NCBI RefSeq assembly: GCF_003316875.1
Contig: NZ_QMIL01000001.1
Coordinates: 62,001-126,000, forward strand
From: Aliidiomarina celeris
GTDB lineage: Bacteria; Pseudomonadota; Gammaproteobacteria; Enterobacterales; Alteromonadaceae
DNA: 64,000 bases
Reading direction: 5' to 3'
Position 1 is the first letter of the stretch; every line of letters starts with the position of its first letter. The notes under the pieces were generated by a model. That model made no database searches and had not been told where the DNA came from. It worked only from the letters and a program-made list of their open reading frames with translations. Both the position numbers and the translations under genes were made by a program. Shown here one piece after another: positions 18,064 through 28,000 of this stretch.

Positions 18064-18881
18064 ATGGTGAACGTGCTCAACGTATCGCGTAGTGGGTATT
18101 ATGCTTGGCGGAAACATGGTCAGACAGTCAATCCTCGAGAGCAGCGTCAAATTGAGCGAGATGAGGCGATTAAGCAGGCATTTATTGACTCGAAAGAGCG
18201 CAGCGGCGCTCGGCGTATCCAAGTGGATTTGGCAGAGCTCGACATGACACCCGACATCAAAACTATTCGCAATAGTATGGTACGCCAGGGCCTTGTACCT
18301 AAGGCTGCACGTAAATTTAAGGTCACCACGGATAGTAAGCACAATCAGCCTGTGGCGCCAAACTTGCTGGAGCACGATTTTACGGCAAGTGCTCCGAATC
18401 AAAAGTGGGTTGGCGATATCACGTATTTATTCACTAGTGAGGGCTGGCTGTACCTAGCGGTAATCATCGATTTATATTCACGCTCGGTTGTTGGCTGGTC
18501 GATGAGTAACCGAATGACCGCAACGTTGGTGTGTGATGCTCTGAAAATGGCTTTATTTCGCAGAGGCTTTCCCGAAGGGATCATTGTTCACAGCGACCGA
18601 GGTAGTCAATATTGTTCAAACGATTATCGATATTTAATTAAAAAAAACATAGACTTACTCAGAGTATGAGCCGAAAAGAAAATTGTTGGGATAATGCCTG
18701 TGCCGAAAGCTTCTTTCACTCATTAAAGGTCGAAGCCTTGCAGGACGAGCCCATCATGGATCGAGAAAATATGCGCCGAGCAGTCTTTGAGTACATCGAA
18801 GTTGATTACAACAAGACAAGAAGGCATAGTGCTATTGGCTATCTCAGCCCAGAGAACTTTGAATTAAAAAATAGTGCTTAG
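18064..18881 (+). pseudogene. IS3-family transposase OrfB (integrase core), frameshifted
   Basis: The rve integrase core is recognisable: HTH_21-like SRSGYYAWRK, first Asp in WVGDITYL, second Asp in VHSDRGSQY, and the Glu after [16 protein letters not shown]. The frame breaks between about 18655 and 18668: the first part ends at 18669 and the Glu-containing part continues one frame back up to 18881. A single missing base explains this (AGAGTATG where LLRSMSRK would need one more base). The catalytic triad is thereby split, so this copy should not transpose. Confidence 0.9.
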
Positions 18882-18913
18882 CAAAGTGTCCACTTTTAGT
18901 GGTACGGATCAAT

Positions 18914-19216
18914 ATGCCACATAACAAGAACAATGAACGTTTGAATTTTTTAATTCACAAGCGCTCGCCATTGCTTCATCGTGTTAATTTGAACTCGCGG
19001 CTTCTGTCTACGCGAGAATTTATCAAGCGCTGTAAGCAATATGATGAGATAAAATTTAAACGTTCGGGCAAGGGGAGTCATCAGATCTGGACTGGGCCCT
19101 CAGGTCGAACAGTATCTATTCCAGCGGCCAAGGACTTACCAATTGGAACGCTCAAATCTATTTTGGATGAACTAGGTATTCGGAGTTCTGTTCATGAATT
19201 TTCGAGAGGTAGTTGA
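18914..19216 (+). CDS. HicA-like toxin (mRNA interferase fold), possibly orphan
   Basis: 100 residues from the ATG at 18914. The C-terminal ~65 residues fit HicA: TREFIKRCKQYD, the catalytic-type histidine in GKGSHQIW, then GRTVSIPAAKDLPIGTLKSI. HicA toxins cleave mRNA through a double-stranded-RNA-binding-like fold. The first ~35 residues are extra for this family and the gene begins 3 bases after the IS end, so the N-terminus or promoter may be altered. No HicB antitoxin is recognisable next to it; the acidic protein at 19280 is the only close partner. Whether it is toxic is unknown. Confidence 0.65.
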   Translation: MPHNKNNERLNFLIHKRSPLLHRVNLNSRLLSTREFIKRCKQYDEIKFKRSGKGSHQIWTGPSGRTVSIPAAKDLPIGTLKSILDELGIRSSVHEFSRGS

Positions 19217-19283
19217 CGTTATATCAAAAAAATCGCCATCAGTTTGTGATGACAAAAATCAACCAATAAGGATAAAAATGTGA
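19194..19283 (+). CDS. Possible 29-residue coupled mini-ORF
   Basis: ATG at 19194 lies inside the end of the HicA-like gene in another frame, and the stop TGA at 19281 overlaps the GTG of the next gene (ATGTGAGTG). This chain of overlaps would allow coupled translation. The AAGGA used by the next gene lies within it. No family is recognised and it may be non-coding. Confidence 0.25.
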   Translation: MNFREVVDVISKKSPSVCDDKNQPIRIKM

Positions 19284-19588
19284 GTGATTTGAATGTCGTA
19301 AGTGAAGTTTTAAGCTTGGCACAAGAGCTTGTTGGAAAGCAGGGACCTATCGAGTTAAATACCGGTATTTATGACCATAATATCTTTCTCGAAGAAGACC
19401 GTTCTGCAGAAGACATTGTCGTGTTAGGCGAAGATAAGTCTGAAATTACTTTTGCGCAACTTATCGAGTTGTTTGAGCAATTAGACAGCCTAGTCGATGA
19501 TCTTTCTGACGAAACTGAAAGAAGCTACTTCTTCGAGGGAATAACTAAAAATTCTGCCACCAGCTACAGTTTTAATTGGGGCTCTTGA
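19280..19588 (+). CDS. Small acidic hypothetical protein
   Basis: 102 residues, rich in Asp and Glu, no signal peptide and no membrane segment. Start GTG at 19280 with AAGGA upstream. It follows the HicA-like gene by 63 bases and ends 12 bases before a strong terminator, so the two may form one transcript. It lacks the HicB pattern (no FPDLPG-type segment or HTH visible). An acidic partner of a small toxin is a reasonable idea for an antitoxin or immunity protein, but this is inference only. Confidence 0.6.
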   Translation: MSDLNVVSEVLSLAQELVGKQGPIELNTGIYDHNIFLEEDRSAEDIVVLGEDKSEITFAQLIELFEQLDSLVDDLSDETERSYFFEGITKNSATSYSFNWGS

Positions 19589-19599
19589 GCGTTTTTATC

Positions 19600-19628
19600 G
19601 GAACCGCTAGTGCTAGCGGTTCCTTTTT
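19600..19628 (+). terminator. Rho-independent terminator
   Basis: A perfect 10-bp stem GGAACCGCTA/TAGCGGTTCC with a GTGC loop and a T5 tail ends the plus-strand hicA-like unit. The minus-strand gene at 19637 converges on it. Confidence 0.9.
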
Positions 19629-19636
19629 CAAAAGAA

Positions 19637-20449
19637 TTAGTGCGTGTATTTAGCAATAATATCCGGTGCTTTTACCGTACTCGCATTTGCCTGTTGCGCT
19701 TGCTGATTTGCTTTCATCTTTGCTTTTTCGAATTCTTTGATTTTGCTGGTGGCAATAAAAAGAGTTGAACTCCAGACTTTATCAAAAGCTCGGAATAAAG
19801 CGTATGACTGAAGGCTGAATTGAGGCTCGATTGACTTAATCAAATAATGAGAAGACAAGAACGAATGCACGTCTGAGTTAACGAACTTTTCAAGCTCACT
19901 CACTTGTTCTTGATTTGAAATATCAAATTCCGCATCGGCTTCAGTGAAAATCAAAAAATAGTCGGTGTCGAAATTTGGGTCATCTAAATAGTCCGGAAAC
20001 GCAAGAAGCATACCTTCGATTTCATTTGGTGTAATTATTGGTATTAGGCTGTCACATTCGTCCATTGCAGAATGAATGAAGTTGCAACCGGCAACGCCAA
20101 AAAAGTCCCACGCAACTAGGTTAACTAATTGATCTGGATTAATTTGCACTACTGAGCCATTAGAGAGCTTTTCTTCGTTCAATAGGAGCTCGGCTTTGTC
20201 GGCTTTTACTTCATATTGAGTTTTAGTTACATTGCCGTTCTCGTCATATTTTTTAAGAGTCATCATTCGGCTATGTAAATTTAAGGTTTTTGGCTTTTTT
20301 CCTTTGGCAAGCTTTTGAGCTTTCCGTTTATCTAGTATTTTTTGCGCTTTTGGTCCTTCGTTAATTTTTTCATCTGTTTTCCTTAATGTTAGTGCGATAT
20401 TCAGTCTTTCGCGTTCGAACCTCGCGCTCTTTCGCGAAGGTCTGTTCAT
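19637..20449 (-). CDS. Hypothetical protein, partner of the upstream overlapping gene
   Basis: 270 residues, family not recognised. The N-terminal ~70 residues are very basic (many Lys/Arg), the middle is acidic and hydrophobic with LVNLVAWDFFGVAGCNF and a DYLDDPNFDTDYFLIF segment, and the end is a charged, glutamine/alanine-rich helix. Its start lies 80 bases inside the end of the 20370-21527 gene, in another frame. Such a long overlap is unusual; either the pair is co-translated or an original single gene of about 650 codons was split by a frameshift. It lies next to, and divergent from, the Druantia genes. Confidence 0.65.
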   Translation of the reverse strand: MNRPSRKSARFERERLNIALTLRKTDEKINEGPKAQKILDKRKAQKLAKGKKPKTLNLHSRMMTLKKYDENGNVTKTQYEVKADKAELLLNEEKLSNGSVVQINPDQLVNLVAWDFFGVAGCNFIHSAMDECDSLIPIITPNEIEGMLLAFPDYLDDPNFDTDYFLIFTEADAEFDISNQEQVSELEKFVNSDVHSFLSSHYLIKSIEPQFSLQSYALFRAFDKVWSSTLFIATSKIKEFEKAKMKANQQAQQANASTVKAPDIIAKYTH

Positions 20450-21527
20450 ATAACGGCTCAGTTTTCATATTGTTTTTGCAGGTGCTTGTAAACGTAATCG
20501 ATTTAATCATGCGGTGTGTATCGGCTGCAAAAAGATAGTGCGCGACAAATCGCGAATAATGATTTGCAAAGCGCTGTAATGCGGTTGTTTTATCGCTAAT
20601 ACTCTGGTGTTTGTACTTCAATTGGTAGGTCTTTGGGTCGTATCCAACGTCCTTTACAAATAGCATGTCCCGAAGTTCACTTAGTGCGATATTCACTAAC
20701 AATGTATCGCCGTTTAATTCTAATCTTGATACAAAGCTAAACTCATCGATATAGGCTTCGGGCTGGGGTATGGTTTCATAAACCTTTTTCATGTAGTCGA
20801 GCACGTTAACGGCTTCACCATTTTGATAGCCTTCAATGATTTCTTTAATCTTTTTGTTTTGTACTTTTATTTCTTGATCGATCCGATACCATTCGGACAT
20901 TTCTTGTTCGTAACGAATTTCGGCTGCTTGATTGGACTGAGTACGAGATCTTATTTCGGCTTTCCAGCGGGCCATGGCCTGGTGATATTCATTTTGCTCA
21001 CGTTGACGTTGTCTATTGGCAAGCAGTTTAATATGGCGCGCTAAAGATGAAAGTGCTCGGGAAAAATGCTCAGGTTGCGGTTGTGAGGGCAAGATGAGTG
21101 GGCGAGGCATCACTGGAAGAGCAGGGGGCTTCAATGGTGAGACCAACATACTTATAGGATCGAATTTGAAACCGTTTGAATCACGCTTCGATTTGTATAG
21201 TTCAAAGTAAAAATATTTGGTGGTATTAGCTAACTGATTAAGTCTAGCGTACTCATCAATTGCAGCTATTTCTGTCGTATATTTCACATTCTGCTTGGCA
21301 ATACGATCTTGCTGGCGTCGCCATTTTGCATCCCATTCTGCAAGAATTTTGGCGGCTTTTTCATTAACTTCATCTTTTGTTACACCAAGTACGCGTCGTG
21401 AAAGCCCGAGCCCCTCATGCTCAATGTCGCAACACCAGTTATTTTTTCGTGCTGAAGAGCCGAGACCCGAAGCGGTTGACCATTTAGGACGGCGCCGTGC
21501 GTGCCCAAATAACATACGACGACTCAT
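20370..21527 (-). CDS. Hypothetical protein with long helical middle, Druantia neighbour
   Basis: 385 residues, no signal peptide. The basic N-terminus with WCCDIEHEGLGLSRRVLGVT is followed by a charged helical region, a proline-rich hinge (about residues 130-150, PPALPVMPRPLILPSQPQP) and a coiled-coil-like stretch (about 160-240). The C-terminal part (IIEGYQNGEAVNVLDYM, then FAADTHRMIKSITF) is laid out like the central region of some proteins annotated as restriction endonucleases; this is from memory and weak, and no PD-(D/E)XK or HNH motif is visible. It is divergent from druH with 186 bases between them, so it may be an accessory or regulatory part of the defence locus. Confidence 0.65.
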   Translation of the reverse strand: MSRRMLFGHARRRPKWSTASGLGSSARKNNWCCDIEHEGLGLSRRVLGVTKDEVNEKAAKILAEWDAKWRRQQDRIAKQNVKYTTEIAAIDEYARLNQLANTTKYFYFELYKSKRDSNGFKFDPISMLVSPLKPPALPVMPRPLILPSQPQPEHFSRALSSLARHIKLLANRQRQREQNEYHQAMARWKAEIRSRTQSNQAAEIRYEQEMSEWYRIDQEIKVQNKKIKEIIEGYQNGEAVNVLDYMKKVYETIPQPEAYIDEFSFVSRLELNGDTLLVNIALSELRDMLFVKDVGYDPKTYQLKYKHQSISDKTTALQRFANHYSRFVAHYLFAADTHRMIKSITFTSTCKNNMKTEPLYEQTFAKEREVRTRKTEYRTNIKENR

Positions 21528-21713
21528 TGCATATCCTTATTGAGTGCGTGAAAACTTATAATTTTCAAAGTTATATGAAAATTTACTAGAAATAGCAACT
21601 GATTTAATCAAGTAGCGACACATTACGTCGCGCTTGTAATTTAGGTTGATCATCCAGGTGATTCAATTTAAATTTGTCACATAACTACAACAATAAAATA
21701 AGCAGTACATTAC
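21528..21713. promoter_or_regulatory. Divergent intergenic region with several inverted repeats
   Basis: AT-rich spacer between the minus-strand pair and druH. It contains AATTTTCA-N8-TGAAAATT (21560-21583), the palindrome TGATTTAATCA (about 21600-21610) and GCGAC-N7-GTCGC (21615-21631). These could be operators for divergent promoters. No convincing -35/-10 pair was fixed. Confidence 0.45.
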
Positions 21714-24700
21714 ATGGACCAATGCAAAGTTTGGATTAATGAGTTTCTGTTCACCCGTGAGCTGTTTCAAGGGCCTCAGGGCGCTCCGCTGTATTCTTAC
21801 CAAGTTACTCCTGACGAGTTTAAGCAACTTATTAAGCTTTTGACTCATGCAAACCTGTATAAGCACCCGCCAAAAGGCTTACCGCACTATACGGGCGCAG
21901 CGTTTTGTCTGTTAGTCGCTGAATATTATCGCCGACAGTATTCGGGGGAATTTTCATGGGGACCTGTGGAAGATCTTATTTCACAGCAACTATCTCCGCA
22001 GAACACTTCTAAGCTAACTCTAGGTGGTTTAGCTTATTGGCGTCGCGAGCCGGTGAAAACTGAAAGCCGAACGTCTTATCTAGGCTCATTGTTTGCTGAA
22101 GGTGGTTTGCCGTGGCCTCTGTTAAATAGTGATACGCATGGTTTTGGTAAAGCAATTCGCCGTGGTATTGGGGCGTACTATAAAATAGCTGCAATGGATA
22201 AGTCTTTAACCTCATTGATGTTAGAAAACCAGGATGAGTTACCGCAAGTGTTTCGCACTATTCATACTGCGAAGCTACTTTCGGGTATTGTTGAGCGCCT
22301 AACGAAGCTTACTGAAACGCATCCGCTGCGCGAGGTCCAAAACCCAGCTGAATATTTGGATGAGCACGCTAAGGGGTGGAATAAAGATTTTCCGATACCG
22401 TTAGATATTGAAAATGGTCGCCGCTTGATTAACGACTGGTTAATACAGGCAGAAAAGAGCCGTCATCAAAGTGCTCTCGAGAAGAAGGGCCAAGCTGAGC
22501 TATTATCTGAATTCACATCAGACAACTACTTTCAATTATCGAACCGTGGTGTTGATGTTACTTCTGAGGTGGTTATTCCGCGGGAGTTAAAAATTAAGCG
22601 CAGTGAGCACGAGATAACATCGACGCGATTTGAACCTTTAGTTTATGAAGGCAACAGGCTTATTTATCGCGGCTCACCGATTTATGCGAGCCTCGATCAG
22701 CAACAAGAGTGCATTCAGCTAGTTTTTAAACGCACGCGAATAGAGGTTAAGCGGAGTGCCTGTGCGGAGCCGCTTACTTTCAAATTAGTTTCACATGGTA
22801 GTGTTATTTTTAATCGCACTATTGAAAACAGTTTTCTCGATTTGGATTCTTCTCCTTTGGTTCTTACCGAGCAGGCCGACCGTTGGTTTATTGCTGGCTT
22901 CGAATCCTGTTCTGTTGCCGAAACAAGTGCCCGGTTATGGTTACCGAAACAATGCCAGTTTGTTGAAGGTGAATCGGCTGCAGAGTTTATTCAGGCGTAT
23001 GATTTCGGTGCTTTGTATGAGTTATCGGCGAATGCATTGATCAAAAATTCCACTAATGATGAATTTGAAATTCAGCTTCGGACAGCTCAACCGCGTTCGT
23101 TCATTCGGCTGATAGGGCATGAAACCAATTGGTCGACGTTACCGATTACAACTTATTTTGAATTTCCTAAACTGAAATTAAGTGATGACGCAAACTTTGC
23201 ACTTGAAGATTTGCGCATATTTATCAACGACAGACGGGTTTTGAATCTGAATCATTTGTCGAATATTTATGGTCGTGTTCGGTTGGTTATAAAAGACAAC
23301 TTAGATAAAACGCTATTTCGACGGACCTTCGGTGTCGTGCCTCACGATTTAAAAATTCGTACACGGCCTGCGCGAGTAGAAACGCCCGCGTTTATTCAAT
23401 TTATAACTTCGGCGCGTTGCCAGATAACGCCTAATGTTGCCAATGGCGTAGCTGATTATGTTGTGATTCATGAATTGGATGCTGGCGAATTCAGTTTAAC
23501 CACGCGCGATAACAAAGCTCCAGTGTCTTTTAACGTCGATGTTTGCAGTGACAATTGTTCTGAATCGGTAACACTTCGTGTGCCATTCCCAGTGGCAGGT
23601 GCGCGGATTATTACACCTGATGGCGAAGCGTTTGAGGGGACATCACTGCTACTTGATGGGCTGTTAGGGCATCGGATTCAATTAACAAATAGCAGTGACA
23701 ACAGACAGCGTTTCAATATCGCTTTAAACGTGATGTCAAAAGGGCAGGTTAAGTTCCACAAAGATGATGTCGTATTTGTCGACCATGTACCGGTTGAAAT
23801 TAGTTTGTTTGGTATGCATCGAGAAATTACTAAGTTACTCGGTAATTTAAGCGATCAAGATGCGGCTGTGCAGTTAGTTATTCAGCTTGGTCAAACGGTT
23901 TTAAAACGGGTAATTATTCAGCGTTATAACGCCTATTTGGAACGCGAGGGCTATGAGCTTGTTACCAAAGACTATGACGGGAATGAGGTTCGTGCTCCTA
24001 CTACTTTGCGGGCGATTAATATAAGTAACCCTGAAGAACGGACGCTGAGTATTGAGCCGATTTTATCGGCTGAAACGCCCACCGGACGTTATGCAATGGA
24101 TAAGCTGATCGATTCGGCTACAACTTGGATTGTTCATTCTGATGCCAATGCGGTATTGAAAGTTCGACCTTATGTTCAGCCGGGTGACGACGTGGAAACC
24201 TTGGTTGCGTCGACTGATTTAGAGGCGTTAACCTCGTTACACTCAGCCTGTAATTTCTTTCATCCGATCGAGCGTCCGAGCCTAATTCGAGAGCAAATCG
24301 AAAAAATGGCTACGGATTACAATCATTCTGGTTGGGACTACCTAAGTATTTTAAAGCAAAAATACGACCATCTTCCGCTGTCAAGTTTCGAAGCCTGGCG
24401 TGCGTTAGGGCGCAATAGTGAAGCAATTGCTTTAGCGGTATTTCGACTTGAACTTGATTCAACGTTTTGTGAGCGCATTAGTGACGAGTTGGCAGTGGTC
24501 TGGGAATTTATTCCCGTGGACACTTGGCGAGCAGCGCGAATGATATTTGCTGATGCGATTATGAAATTAGGCGTTCCTGAAAGTTACGTGGGTATTACCG
24601 TTCGAGAGCGCGAATTAGCGTTAAAAGATATCGTCTCGGCGTTTGAATATTTGACGGACTATTTGCAAACGGGTGAGGTTCAAGCCGTTCGTCAGTTTCC

Positions 24701-25055
24701 GTATGAGATTATTATCCCCGGTTGGTATCAAGAACTGCGGCGCTTTTTTGCCGAAAACGATAATTGGCCGATTGATTTGTCACATGAGTTAAAGGCCTTT
24801 GTGATGGCGTCGAACTTAGGCGATGGCTTCAAGCGGGTATCGAGTATTGGCTACACCGATGCGGTGGTTTATTTGCCGATGTTTGTTGCCTGCGTTACTG
24901 CCGGACTTGCCGGACCGAAAAGTTTGGGTGTGCCAACTTCGCAATTAAAATTTGCGATGGCAAACCTGTCTGATTTTGGCCGTGAAATGTGGTTTAGACC
25001 GGTACATGCCGCAACCACTGCTTATTTAATCGCGAAAACGAATAATCCAAATTAA
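21714..25055 (+). CDS. druH: DruH-like protein of a Druantia type III system (STY4851/ECs_5259-like)
   Basis: 1113-residue cytoplasmic protein without signal or membrane segments. Its size, the N-terminal style (YRRQYSGEFSWGPVEDLI, GLPWPLLNSD) and its place directly before a giant DUF1998 helicase match DruH, the partner of DruE in Druantia type III anti-phage systems; related enterobacterial proteins are annotated as the STY4851/ECs_5259 family. No enzymatic motif could be picked out by eye; the long middle looks beta-rich. The ribosome binding site is weak. druE follows after 9 bases, so both are made from one transcript. Assignment relies mainly on context and recalled family features. Confidence 0.7.
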   Translation: MDQCKVWINEFLFTRELFQGPQGAPLYSYQVTPDEFKQLIKLLTHANLYKHPPKGLPHYTGAAFCLLVAEYYRRQYSGEFSWGPVEDLISQQLSPQNTSKLTLGGLAYWRREPVKTESRTSYLGSLFAEGGLPWPLLNSDTHGFGKAIRRGIGAYYKIAAMDKSLTSLMLENQDELPQVFRTIHTAKLLSGIVERLTKLTETHPLREVQNPAEYLDEHAKGWNKDFPIPLDIENGRRLINDWLIQAEKSRHQSALEKKGQAELLSEFTSDNYFQLSNRGVDVTSEVVIPRELKIKRSEHEITSTRFEPLVYEGNRLIYRGSPIYASLDQQQECIQLVFKRTRIEVKRSACAEPLTFKLVSHGSVIFNRTIENSFLDLDSSPLVLTEQADRWFIAGFESCSVAETSARLWLPKQCQFVEGESAAEFIQAYDFGALYELSANALIKNSTNDEFEIQLRTAQPRSFIRLIGHETNWSTLPITTYFEFPKLKLSDDANFALEDLRIFINDRRVLNLNHLSNIYGRVRLVIKDNLDKTLFRRTFGVVPHDLKIRTRPARVETPAFIQFITSARCQITPNVANGVADYVVIHELDAGEFSLTTRDNKAPVSFNVDVCSDNCSESVTLRVPFPVAGARIITPDGEAFEGTSLLLDGLLGHRIQLTNSSDNRQRFNIALNVMSKGQVKFHKDDVVFVDHVPVEISLFGMHREITKLLGNLSDQDAAVQLVIQLGQTVLKRVIIQRYNAYLEREGYELVTKDYDGNEVRAPTTLRAINISNPEERTLSIEPILSAETPTGRYAMDKLIDSATTWIVHSDANAVLKVRPYVQPGDDVETLVASTDLEALTSLHSACNFFHPIERPSLIREQIEKMATDYNHSGWDYLSILKQKYDHLPLSSFEAWRALGRNSEAIALAVFRLELDSTFCERISDELAVVWEFIPVDTWRAARMIFADAIMKLGVPESYVGITVRERELALKDIVSAFEYLTDYLQTGEVQAVRQFPYEIIIPGWYQELRRFFAENDNWPIDLSHELKAFVMASNLGDGFKRVSSIGYTDAVVYLPMFVACVTAGLAGPKSLGVPTSQLKFAMANLSDFGREMWFRPVHAATTAYLIAKTNNPN

Positions 25056-25064
25056 GAGTAAATC

Positions 25065-28000
25065 ATGAAATTTTTCCAGGCACTAATTGAACAGTCTCAA
25101 AACCGTATTAAAGAAGCAACGCTGGGCGTATTAGGTTTACGTAACGAAGGCCTTCGCCGCCATATTGAAAAGCAATTTAGTGATTGTTTAGGTGCGGAAG
25201 GTAGCTTTTTGGCCAACCCCGTATTTGAGCATACCTTTGGTTGGACGCCTGGAGAAAAAAGTTTTGCGGAATTGAGCCCCGAATTATTGCATCCGCAATT
25301 AATTAAAACCTTACACGAGGCACCTAAATACGAGTTTCATAAATCAATTAAACCATATAAGCACCAAGTGGAAGCTTGGCGGGTGTTAACTGATAAGAAG
25401 CCCCGCTCAGCGGTAATTACCACCGGCACAGGCTCAGGTAAAACCGAGTGCTTTATGGTGCCTATTCTGGATGATTTAATTCGCGAGCAACAAGCAAATC
25501 AGGGGCCATTAATAGGTGTGCGAGCACTGTTCCTTTATCCGCTTAATGCCTTGATAAACTCACAGCAAGAACGACTTGATGCGTGGACACAGCAGTTTGA
25601 TGGCGATATTCGCTTTTGTTTGTATAACGGCAAAACCGAGCACCACGCTAGTAAACCTGAGGTGCGCAAGCGCCAAGCGATATTAAAAAACCAAATACTT
25701 TCGCGCGAATTATTACGAAAAGAACCGGCTCCGATTTTAATGACCAACTCAACCATGCTTGAGTACATGTTGGTGCGCCAAGTTGATAGCCCTATTTTGG
25801 AAATTTCAAAGCAGCAGCAGTCGTTACGCTGGATTGTATTGGACGAAGCTCACACTTATGTCGGTTCGCAAGCAGCAGAGCTGTCGTTGTTATTGAAGCG
25901 GGTGGTGAATGCGTTTGGGCGTCGGTCGAAAGATATTCGCTTTGTAGCGACGTCGGCAACCATTGCGGACGCTAATGCAGAGGAAAAGCTTCAGCAATAT
26001 TTGGCCGACTTGGCTGGTGTTCCTATTGAGCAAGTTTCGGTTATTACGGGGCGTCGAATTACCCCTCAGTTAAGTGGTGGTTTGCCGGGGCAGCCAGCCA
26101 CGTACACACTTGACGACGTTATGGCAATTGAGAGCGATGTGGAGGTCTCTTCAGCACGTTTTCAAGCCCTAACGTCGAGCGCTATCGCGAGTAAATTACG
26201 CGCGACAATTCTTGATACTGACAAGCCACAGCGACTGGATGATTTAGTGGCAAGTGTTGCGCCTTTATTGGAGGGGGAAACACGGCAACAGCAACAAGTC
26301 GAAGTTCTGCGTTGGTTAGATGTGATGACTGGCACCAAGGCCGATAAGCAAAACGATCCGTTTTTGAAGGTTCGTGCGCACTTTTTCCAACGGATGCTGC
26401 ATGGCTTATGGGGCTGTGTTGACCATGGTTGCAGTGTCAAACCAACCGAACTCAATGGCTTTCCGTTTGGAACTGTGTACGTTACTGAACGCTCGCATTG
26501 TGATTGCGGTGCGCCAGTTTTTGAAGTGGTATTTTGTAATGAGTGTAGTGAACCGCATTTATTAGCGGCAGACCAACGCGGGAAATTAACCCATCGAGTT
26601 GCTCGGGGCGTTGATGAGTTTTCATTGAATATTGAGCAAGATGATGGTGAGGAAACACCTGCGGACGATGAAAAGGAAAGCGCTGTGCGCGGCGTAAGTT
26701 CCAATGTTGTTATAGGTGCTGTGACCTCTAAAAACGAGCATTATTGTCTGCAGAGTCTTAATAGGCAAACAAGCGAGCTCGCTGTTATTAACGATGAGTA
26801 CATTTCCATAAAAATAGGGGTAGGCGAGACAGAAAACTGTTCGGCTTGCGCTAGTGAGACGGATGCAAAAGGTGATTTCTATCGTGGCGCGCATTTAGGT
26901 GCTCCGTTTTACATAACCAATGCGGTGCCGACCGTTCTTGAGTTTTGTCCTGATGCGGATAAAAAAGAATCGAATAACCGTAGTCCAGAAGAGCTGCCAG
27001 GCCGCGGTCGGAAGCTCATTACATTTACTGATAGCCGCCAAGGCACAGCACGAATGGCCGTGCGCATGCAACATGAAGCTGAGCGCTCGCGTATTCGAGG
27101 TTTGGTCTTTCAATTGCTTCAGCAAAAGAACCAAGAATTAGCTGGTGAACAACACGCCGCTGCCGTCGATAAAGAGATTGATGAACTACGCGTGATTATT
27201 GCGTCATTAAAACAAGCAAAGCTGCATGACCTAGCACATAAGAAAGAACAAGAGCTTGAATACTTACTTAAACAGCAGCAAAACCCGCCAACGATAAAGG
27301 TTGCTTATACCGATTTGGAGAATCGTTTTATTGAGCAGCATGACATTAAAAGTGCCATGCTCAAATACAATAAGTACGCGAATCCACGCTTATTTGGTGA
27401 CGAAGGTGGGCCTCGTCGTCTGACACAGTTGCTGATGATGCGTGAGTTTTCGCGCCGCCCGAAAAAGCAGATTAGTACCGAAACGTTGGGCTTAGTGGCG
27501 GTAGGCTATGAGGGGCTTGAGCAGATTCGCACATGCCCACAATTCTGGGAAGAAACGACAGCACAAAGCGCAACAGATAAATACGGTGAACACTCGAAGC
27601 TCACGCTTGAAGATTGGAGGAGCTTTCTAAAAGTTGCATTGGATTTTTATGTGCGAGAAAACCGCATGATGCGCATGGACGATGATTTACAGAACTGGAT
27701 GGGCAGCTTGTCGACGCAAAAGTTTTTGTTTTCGCCTAATGCTGACATTCAAGAAAACCCGCGTATAAGAAAATGGCCGCAGGTGCGAACAGCGAATAAA
27801 AACCGCTTGGTCAAGCTACTTGAATTAGCAACTGGGCTTTCAGCCGATCAAGCTGAAGACAAAGACAAAATCAACCTATGGCTGATGCGGGCGTGGACTG
27901 ATCTAACGCATAATCAAATTCTTAAGCAATCTGGTAGCAATGGGTTTCAGTTAGAATTGTCATCGTTGAACTTTTCGTTGCCACGCAAAGCGTGGTTGTG

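Larger units (their letters stand above)
17666..18911 (+). mobile_element. IS3-family insertion sequence (degenerate)
   Basis: 1246 bp with imperfect terminal inverted repeats: left end TGATCCGTACCAGTAC..., right end ...GTGGTACGGATCA, with TG/CA termini as usual for IS3 elements. It holds orfA and orfB joined by a -1 slippery heptamer AAAAAAG at 17974-17980. orfB carries a frameshift near 18664. The flanks (GCGAG and ATATG) do not form a target-site duplication, so one flank was rearranged after insertion. A 16-bp piece identical to the left end occurs alone at 32361. Confidence 0.92.

Noticed and set aside
19280-19588. HicB antitoxin
   Set aside because: No RNase H-like FPDLPG-type segment and no DNA-binding motif can be seen; only position suggests pairing.
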